Of a stretch of DNA of 64,000 bases, positions 59,027 through 64,000 are shown piece after piece. A program made the translations under genes and the position numbers. The stretch comes from Actinoplanes lobatus. GTDB taxonomy: Bacteria > Actinomycetota > Actinomycetes > Mycobacteriales > Micromonosporaceae. The DNA lies in the NCBI RefSeq assembly GCF_014205215.1, contig NZ_JACHNC010000001.1:5762501-5826500 (forward strand), written 5' to 3'. The first letter of the stretch is position 1. Each line of letters opens with the position of its first letter. The notes under the pieces were generated by a model that did not search any database, was not told the origin of the DNA, and saw only the letters and a program-made list of their open reading frames with translations.

Positions 59027-62000
59027 TCAGCGGTCGATGAGGCGGCGGATGTCCTCGGCCTCCGGGGCGCCGATCTCGGTGTAACCGGTCCACGCCTGAT
59101 TGCGGTGCTTCCCGGCGGTGTCCGGGTCGCCGAGCATCTCGGCCGCCCGGGCCAGACCGGCGTGCGCCCGCGCCGACTCGTACCGGTCGCCGGTGCCGGT
59201 CGCCAGGGTGAGCGCCGCCAGATGCCGTTCCCGGCCGTCCGCCGGCCGGCCGGTGGTGGTGAGCGCCTCGCCGAGGCTGTTGGTGACCCGGGCCTCGCCG
59301 GCCCGTTCGCCGAGCTGCTGGAAGATCTCCAGCGCCTCGCGGAGGAAGACGACGTCGTGGGTGACCGCGCCCAGCCCGTCGAGCGCCAGTGCGGTGCCGG
59401 CGCGTTCGTTGGTGCGCCGGAAGATGTCCAGCGCCTCGCGGTGGGAGCGGACCGCGCGCCGGCTGTCGCGCTGCCGGGCGGCGATGTCGCCGAGGCTGAC
59501 CAGGGCGTACCCCTCGCCGACCGGATCGCCGATGTCGCGGCAGATCCGGACCGACTCGTTCAGGTAGGCCGCGGCCTGCTCGTCGAGGCCCTGCCGTCGC
59601 AGGACCTGGCCCAGGTTGCCGAGCGCCCGCGCCTCGGCCGCCCGGTCACCGGTGAGCCGGCACAGCTCCAGCGCCTTGCGCAGTGAATCGGCCGCCTCGT
59701 CGTAGCGCCCCTGCCACTGGTCGACGTGGCCGAGGTTGCCGAGCGCCCGCGCCTGGACCGCGTGGTCGCCGCACGCCCGGGCCAGCACGACCGCGCGCCG
59801 CAGCACGGTGTCCGCCCGTTCGTAGTGGCCCTGCTGCACGTCCATGACCGCGAGGTTGGTCAGCAGCTGCGCCTCCGCGGCGGCGTCCCCGGTCAGCCGG
59901 GCGGCCCGCACCGCGTGCTCGTGCATGACGACCGCCTCCGGGTAGTGGCCGCCGCTCTCCAGGTAGCGCAGCAGTGTGAGGGTGAGACCGACGGCGTGCG
60001 CGGGCCGGTCGTGGACGGCCGCGTGCGCCACCAGCGCCACCAGGTTGTCGCGTTCCCGGTCCAGCCAGGCCTGGGCGCCCGCGCCGTCGCCGACCGGCGG
60101 GATCGGCGACCGCGGCCGGACGGCGCGGACCCGCCGGTGCCGCTCCGCCGGATAGAGCGTGTCCATCGCGGCGGTCGCGGTGAACAGGGTGGCGTCGGCG
60201 AGCCGCTCCAGTGCCCGGTCACCCTCACCCCCTTCCAGGCCGAGACCGATCGCGTACGCCCGGAGCAGGTCATGCTGGCTGTAGCGGTCGGCCGTCACGT
60301 GCTGGACCAGGTGGGCCCGGGCCAGCACCTCCAGCACCTCACCGGCCTCGACGACGCCGGTGCCCAGCAGCGCGGCGACCGCGTAGCCCGCCACGTCCGG
60401 GCCGGGAACCAGGCCGAGCAGCCGGAAGGCGCGTGCCGCGGCCGGTGCGAGCTGACGGTAGGACCAGGAGAACACGGCACGGACCCCGGTCTGCGGGTCG
60501 CCGCCGGCGTTCAGCAGTTCCAGGCGGCGGCTCTCGTCGGCGAGTTCGGCGACCAGCATCCGCAACGGCGCCTCGGGCCGCCCGATCGCGAGTTCGGCGG
60601 CGACCCGCAACGCCAGCGGCAGCTGCGCACACCGTCCGATCAGGTCGGCCGCCGCCGCGGGATCGTCGCGCACCCGGTCGCCGATCAGCCGGGTGATCAG
60701 GACCAGCGCCTCCCCGGCGGGCAGCAGTGGCACCACGAGCCGGCCCGCGCCGTGCCGGGCGACCAGTCCCGGCAGCATGTCCCGGCTGGTCACCACCACG
60801 GTGCAGGACGAGGTGCCGGGCAGCAGCGGCCACACCTGGTCGACCGACACCGCGTTGTCCAGCACGACGAGCACGCGGCGGCCGTCGAGCAGGCTCCGGT
60901 AGGCGGCGGCGCGCTCGTCCCGCCCGGCCGGGATGTCGTTTCCGGCCATGCCCAGGGCGCGGAGGAACCCGGCGAGCGTGTCCTCGGGCGTCATCGGCTG
61001 TTCGGAGTCGTAGCCGCGCAGATTCACGTGGAGCTGGCCGTCCGGGAACCGGGAGCGGGCCCGGTGCGCCCATCGCACCGCCAGCGCCGTCTTGCCCACG
61101 CCCGCCATCCCGGACACCGTCACGACGGTCTGCTCACCGGACGTGACCAGGCGATCCAGTGCGGCGAGCTCGTCGGCGCGGCCGGTGAACCCCGGTACGT
61201 CCGCCGGCAGTTGGGCGGGCTTCGGCCGTACCGGAAGGTGGTCTGTGGTGTTGATCTGCGGCGCCGGAACGGCGACGGCCTCACCGGGATCCCGCAGCAG
61301 GGACGCGTGCGCGGCGGACAGTTCCGGGCCCGGATCGACGCCCAGTTCGTCGGCGAGCAGGCGGCGCGTGTCGTGGAACGTCGCGAACGCCTTGGCCCGG
61401 CGGCCGGCCGCCGTGTAGGCGCGGATCAGCCGGGCCTGGCCGGCCTCGTCCAGCGGTTGGGCCGCCGCGGCCTCCTCCAGCGCGGGCAGCGCCTCGGACA
61501 CCGCGCCCAGCATGATCATGAGTTCGCCGTAGCGGCCCAGGGCGGCCCGCCGCTCCTCGATCAGGGCGAGGACCTTGGGGTGCCCGGCCAGCATCGGCAC
61601 ATCCATCAGCGGCGTGCCCTGCCACTGCGCGAGCGCCTCGGCGGACAGGTCGGCCGCGGTCCGCTGATCCCCGTTCTGCCGCGCGGTGGTCGCCTCGGCG
61701 AGCAGCCGCCGGAAGCGCAGGAGGTCCACACTGTTCTCGGGCACCCGTAGGGCGTACCCGTCGCCGACGCGGGGGAGGAGGGTGCTGTGCGAACGGAACG
61801 CCCGCCCCGGTTCCAGGAGCCGGCGCAGATGCTTGACGTGCGTCTGGATGATGTTGGCCGCGCTCGGCGGGGGCCGGTCGCCCCACAGCGCGTCGACGAG
61901 TTCGGCTTGGCTCAGCGGCTGCCCGCCGGCCACCGCGAGCAGGCCCAGCACGGCGCGCCGGCCCGCCGAGGTGAGTGCCACCGGGTCGTCGCCGAGCCAT

Positions 62001-62032
62001 GCGCGGACCGGGCCGAGCACTTGGATCCGCAC
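59027..62032 (-). CDS. AfsR/SARP family regulator (BTAD - NB-ARC - TPR)
   Basis: A 1001-residue large SARP. Residues about 1-95 form the OmpR-type winged HTH (MRIQVLGPVRAW..., LVDALWGDRPPPSAANIIQTHVKHLRRLL). The bacterial transcriptional activation domain (about 95-245) and an NB-ARC NTPase (about 290-620; Walker A GMAGVGKTA with Lys314, Walker B RRVLVVLDNAVS) follow. TPR repeats then extend to the end (about 700-990; repeats like ALGNLGQVLRRQGLDEQAAAYLNESV). GTG 62032 follows GGGGGTGAGAGC; an upstream ATG at 62176 has no SARP sequence. It likely activates the flanking DUF4394 and CBM2 genes through heptamer repeats. Confidence 0.92.
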   Translation of the reverse strand: MRIQVLGPVRAWLGDDPVALTSAGRRAVLGLLAVAGGQPLSQAELVDALWGDRPPPSAANIIQTHVKHLRRLLEPGRAFRSHSTLLPRVGDGYALRVPENSVDLLRFRRLLAEATTARQNGDQRTAADLSAEALAQWQGTPLMDVPMLAGHPKVLALIEERRAALGRYGELMIMLGAVSEALPALEEAAAAQPLDEAGQARLIRAYTAAGRRAKAFATFHDTRRLLADELGVDPGPELSAAHASLLRDPGEAVAVPAPQINTTDHLPVRPKPAQLPADVPGFTGRADELAALDRLVTSGEQTVVTVSGMAGVGKTALAVRWAHRARSRFPDGQLHVNLRGYDSEQPMTPEDTLAGFLRALGMAGNDIPAGRDERAAAYRSLLDGRRVLVVLDNAVSVDQVWPLLPGTSSCTVVVTSRDMLPGLVARHGAGRLVVPLLPAGEALVLITRLIGDRVRDDPAAAADLIGRCAQLPLALRVAAELAIGRPEAPLRMLVAELADESRRLELLNAGGDPQTGVRAVFSWSYRQLAPAAARAFRLLGLVPGPDVAGYAVAALLGTGVVEAGEVLEVLARAHLVQHVTADRYSQHDLLRAYAIGLGLEGGEGDRALERLADATLFTATAAMDTLYPAERHRRVRAVRPRSPIPPVGDGAGAQAWLDRERDNLVALVAHAAVHDRPAHAVGLTLTLLRYLESGGHYPEAVVMHEHAVRAARLTGDAAAEAQLLTNLAVMDVQQGHYERADTVLRRAVVLARACGDHAVQARALGNLGHVDQWQGRYDEAADSLRKALELCRLTGDRAAEARALGNLGQVLRRQGLDEQAAAYLNESVRICRDIGDPVGEGYALVSLGDIAARQRDSRRAVRSHREALDIFRRTNERAGTALALDGLGAVTHDVVFLREALEIFQQLGERAGEARVTNSLGEALTTTGRPADGRERHLAALTLATGTGDRYESARAHAGLARAAEMLGDPDTAGKHRNQAWTGYTEIGAPEAEDIRRLIDR

Positions 62033-62068
62033 GCTCTCACCCCCGGCGCAGGGCGGTGGAGCGGCGTC

Positions 62069-62097
62069 GTCCAGCCATCGTCCAGTCAGGATCCAGT
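62069..62097 (+). promoter_or_regulatory. SARP-type direct repeats upstream of the CBM2 gene
   Basis: GTCCAGC (62069-62075), GTCCAGT (62080-62086) and ATCCAGT (62091-62097) occur with exact 11-bp spacing on the plus strand. They match the heptamers upstream of the DUF4394 gene (consensus nTCCAkT). They point toward the CBM2 gene at 62171 and lie 37 bases upstream of the SARP start, so they could drive the CBM2 gene, feed back on the SARP gene, or both. A clear -10 was not found at the expected place. Confidence 0.65.
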
Positions 62098-62170
62098 CTG
62101 GTGCTCCACCCTGCTCAAGGAACCTTAGGTGGACCTGAACCGATACCACAAGCACGGGGAGTGCATCGTC

Positions 62171-62575
62171 ATGCATCGATCAATGGCGGTTGTCGCCGGC
62201 CTGGCCGCGGCCCTGCTCACGCCGTCCGCGCCGGCGGCCGCCGCGGATCCCGCGGTGTGCCATGTCGGCTATGTGACCAACGGCGACCCGTGGTCGTTCA
62301 ACGGGCAGATCACCATCACCAACACCAGCGGTCTCACCCTGTACGGCTGGACGCTGAGGTTCGCGCTGCCGGCCGGGCAGACCCTCCGCAGCGGCTGGGA
62401 GGCGACCTTCACCGTCACCGGGCAGGAGGTGACCGCGAAGAGCCTCGCCTACAACAGCGACGTGCTCTCGGGGAAGTCGGTGTCGGTGGGCTTCCACGCC
62501 TCCGGCGACGTGAAGGGCCCCTATCCGGCCGAGTTCCGGATCAACGACAACCTGTGTACGACCGGCCCCGTCTGA
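62171..62575 (+). CDS. Secreted stand-alone cellulose/chitin-binding (CBM2) protein
   Basis: A 134-residue secreted protein. The signal peptide MHRSMAVVAGLAAALLTPSAPAAA ends near residue 25. The remainder (about 27-134) is a single carbohydrate-binding module of family 2: Cys at both ends (AVCHVGY and NLCTTG) for a disulfide, and aromatic residues in NGDPWSFNGQITITN, YGWTLRF and SGWEATF for polysaccharide stacking. No catalytic domain is attached. It would coat or recognise cellulose or chitin outside the cell. ATG 62171 follows GGGGAG with ten-base spacing. SARP-type heptamers lie upstream. Confidence 0.88.
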   Translation: MHRSMAVVAGLAAALLTPSAPAAAADPAVCHVGYVTNGDPWSFNGQITITNTSGLTLYGWTLRFALPAGQTLRSGWEATFTVTGQEVTAKSLAYNSDVLSGKSVSVGFHASGDVKGPYPAEFRINDNLCTTGPV

Positions 62576-62611
62576 CCGGGAGCGGACGGCTCGCACCGTC
62601 CGCTCCCGGTC
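62574..62611 (+). terminator. Strong hairpin terminator after the CBM2 gene
   Basis: GACCGGGAGCGGACGG and its exact 16-base complement flank a six-base loop CTCGCA. The left arm overlaps the TGA stop. Confidence 0.82.
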
Positions 62612-62644
62612 ACCACCGGATCGCGAGTCGCCGTCGCGAACCGG

Positions 62645-62680
62645 AGAGCCCGGCGGCCGGGGGGACCGCCGCCGGGCTCT
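62645..62680 (-). terminator. Hairpin terminator after the phospholipase gene
   Basis: AGAGCCCGGCGGC (62645-62657) pairs exactly with GCCGCCGGGCTCT (62668-62680). It lies 12 bases beyond the minus-strand stop of the phospholipase gene and separates it from the convergent CBM2 gene. Confidence 0.78.
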
Positions 62681-62692
62681 GGGCTGAATCGG

Positions 62693-63241
62693 TCAGCGGG
62701 CGGCGGCGGCCTCACCCGCGGCCTTCAACTCGGCGGCGGCTTCCAGGTCCTCGGTGCTGACCGCGGCGAGCGAGCCGGCGATGGACACCGCCTCGTAATA
62801 GGTCCAGGCCAGGCTGTTGCAGGCCGGGCGGACGGCGGCCGAGTAGGTGGCGCACTTGCGCTTCAGGTCCTCGTAGAACATCGAGTCGAGACGGCTCTTG
62901 TTCGCGCTGAACGCGCCGATCTCCTTGTAGTTGCGGTAGCCGAAGTCGTGCCGCCAGCAGGACAGCTTGAAGTCGAACCCGAGGGGATTGTCCGGGCTGG
63001 ACGAGCAGTAGTCGGTGCTCCAGTTGAACGTGTACGCGGACCAGGCGCCCTGGTTCTGCCGCGCGGCGTTCCAGGAGTTGTAGCTGCTCACGCTGGTCTG
63101 GGTGAAGGACGAGAGAACGGCCGCCTTCTCCGCCGCGGTGACGGCGTAGGCGGGGCTCGCCGCGCCCAGCATGGCGACCACGGCGGCCGCGGCGGCGAGG
63201 ACGGTACGGAGGGGGCGGGGGGTCGGGACTGACGGGTACAT
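62693..63241 (-). CDS. Secreted prokaryotic phospholipase A2
   Basis: A 182-residue exoenzyme. The signal peptide MYPSVPTPRPLRTVLAAAAAVVAMLGAASPAYA ends near residue 33. The catalytic segment LSCWRHDFGYRNYK has His98 and Asp99 of the His-Asp dyad, with Cys95 and Cys79 and two later cysteines (CATYSAAVRPAC) for disulfides. TDYCSSSPDNPLGFDF is the Ca2+-binding region. It matches the streptomycete PLA2 family, which releases fatty acids and lysophospholipids with calcium. ATG 63241 follows GAGGAG; an ATG at 63253 includes that SD and is less likely. The C-terminal Ala/Glu-rich tail is about 30 residues longer than usual. Confidence 0.9.
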   Translation of the reverse strand: MYPSVPTPRPLRTVLAAAAAVVAMLGAASPAYAVTAAEKAAVLSSFTQTSVSSYNSWNAARQNQGAWSAYTFNWSTDYCSSSPDNPLGFDFKLSCWRHDFGYRNYKEIGAFSANKSRLDSMFYEDLKRKCATYSAAVRPACNSLAWTYYEAVSIAGSLAAVSTEDLEAAAELKAAGEAAAAR

Positions 63242-63259
63242 CCGGCTCCTCATGAGATG

Positions 63260-63286
63260 CCCGCCCCGGTGGATGGGCGGGTTTTT
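63260..63286 (+). terminator. Hairpin with T-run upstream of the phospholipase gene
   Basis: CCCGCCC (63260-63266) pairs with GGGCGGG (63275-63281) and TTTTT follows at 63282-63286. This is a classical intrinsic terminator for rightward transcription, yet no rightward gene precedes it. For leftward transcription the hairpin would sit in the 5' leader of the phospholipase mRNA, nine bases before the SD. Confidence 0.5.
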
Positions 63287-63512
63287 GGGGATGGCACCGC
63301 CGGGGCACCGCCGTTTGTTACCGGCGAGTTCCCAAACGATGACTAAGTTGAATGCCTAACCGGGCGGCGCCCGATCCCTTGATCGCAATTTTTCGATGTG
63401 TGCAAAAACGGACACCGGGGCGGTCTCTTCCCATCACCGCAGTGCGCACATCGCCTAACGGTGTGCGCTCCTGGTCAAGACAGCTCCGCCGGTGCCGCCC
63501 GAGGATGGCCGG

Positions 63513-64000
63513 GTGGGACGGTTGGACGGCCAGGTGGCATTGATCACCGGCGGTGAGGGAAGCGTCGGCATGGCGACCGCACGGGCCTTCGTGCGGGAGG
63601 GCGCGCGGGTGGTGCTGGCCGGCATCGCCGAACCCGGGCTCGCCGCCGCCGGACGGGAGCTCGGTGACGACGCCGCCAGCTGCACGGTCACCGACGTGAC
63701 CGATCCGGCCTCGGTACGGGCGGCGGTCGCGCACACCGTGCGGCGGTTCGGGCGGCTGGACATCGTGTTCAGCAACGCCGGGATCAGTGGGCCGGTGGCT
63801 CCGGTCGCCGGCTATCCCGACGACGAGTTCGACCGGGTCCTCGCCGTACACGTGCGGGGGTCGTTCCTGACCTGCAAATACAGTCTGCCGGTGCTGTCCG
63901 ACGGCGGTCGCATCGTGATCAACTCCAGTGTGGTGGGGTTGACGTCGGATCCCGGCATCGCGGCGTACGCCACGGCCAAGCACGCGGTCGTCGGCCTGAT
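63513..64000 (+). CDS. SDR family oxidoreductase (3' end outside window)
   Basis: The first 162 codons of a short-chain dehydrogenase/reductase. The cofactor motif is ALITGGEGSVGMATA (TGGxxxxG type), with LDIVFSNAGISG (NAG motif), VINSSVVG (catalytic Ser) and YATAKHAVVG (catalytic Tyr and Lys). The classical active site is complete. Catalysis with NAD(H) or NADP(H) on an alcohol or ketone is expected. GTG 63513 is the only start in frame near the Rossmann strand, preceded by GAGGATGGCCGG. The gene continues past the right edge. Confidence 0.9.
   Translation, partial: MGRLDGQVALITGGEGSVGMATARAFVREGARVVLAGIAEPGLAAAGRELGDDAASCTVTDVTDPASVRAAVAHTVRRFGRLDIVFSNAGISGPVAPVAGYPDDEFDRVLAVHVRGSFLTCKYSLPVLSDGGRIVINSSVVGLTSDPGIAAYATAKHAVVGL

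Overview
The window is high-GC DNA with many GTG starts, several apparently leaderless or SD-poor genes, F420-type oxidoreductases, an AfsR/SARP-type regulator, a streptomycete-type secreted phospholipase A2, an orphan CBM2 protein and an IdeR-type iron box. This points to a filamentous actinomycete, most likely a Micromonosporaceae genus such as Actinoplanes. Genus is an inference from gene content. No rRNA, tRNA, insertion sequence, prophage or CRISPR array was recognised. The DNA reads as an accessory-rich chromosomal arm.

Layout. 1-4.5 kb: a sensor kinase cut by the left edge, a TDT/SLAC1-type transporter with a divergent LysR regulator, and an HTH regulator divergent from a small leaderless gene. 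5-10.3 kb: an 18-bp minisatellite, an EEP hydrolase, a NarL-type two-component pair and a divergent MMPL exporter. 10.4-15.5 kb: an ArsR-like regulator with a divergent MFS gene, small conserved proteins, an ABM-like protein and a FadR-type regulator with its own operator, separated by minisatellites. 15.8-17.3 kb: an ether-lipid pair (fatty acid hydroxylase and lysoplasmalogenase). 17.3-20.0 kb: a small peptide gene followed by three overlapping genes of unknown pathway, a RiPP-like arrangement. 20.1-21.4 kb: a broken phosphate-binding-like gene.

21.4-27.6 kb: a sodium:solute symporter with its DUF3311 partner, a PucR/GAF regulator and an MHS-family transporter, together a carboxylate uptake module, then a methyltransferase. 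27.7-39.7 kb: a DEAD-box helicase, an O-methyltransferase, a recombination scar joining two gene fragments, an LLM oxidoreductase, a MerR/MDR pair, an APC permease, VOC and hypothetical genes, and an iron-regulated FhuF-like reductase. 39.7-43.4 kb: a large CHAT-protease/STAND-NTPase/TPR protein, a candidate defence or cell-suicide effector. 43.4-50.4 kb: a Tat-exported serine hydrolase, a DUF402 protein, two MFS exporters with a TetR regulator, an F420 enzyme and a secreted EEP hydrolase. 50.4-55.1 kb: a complete branched-chain amino-acid-type ABC importer with a divergent AraC regulator. 56.0-58.1 kb: a GPH sugar symporter with a TetR regulator. 58.1-62.6 kb: a SARP regulator flanked by two secreted-protein genes, both of whose promoters carry the same 11-bp-spaced heptamer repeats. 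62.7-64 kb: phospholipase A2 and an SDR gene cut by the right edge.

Two themes recur. Transporters or secreted proteins are usually paired with a dedicated local regulator, often with a visible palindrome between them. GC-rich minisatellites (13, 18, 24, 26, 60, 61 and 120/240 bp units) have expanded in gaps between genes, at gene ends and inside two coding regions.
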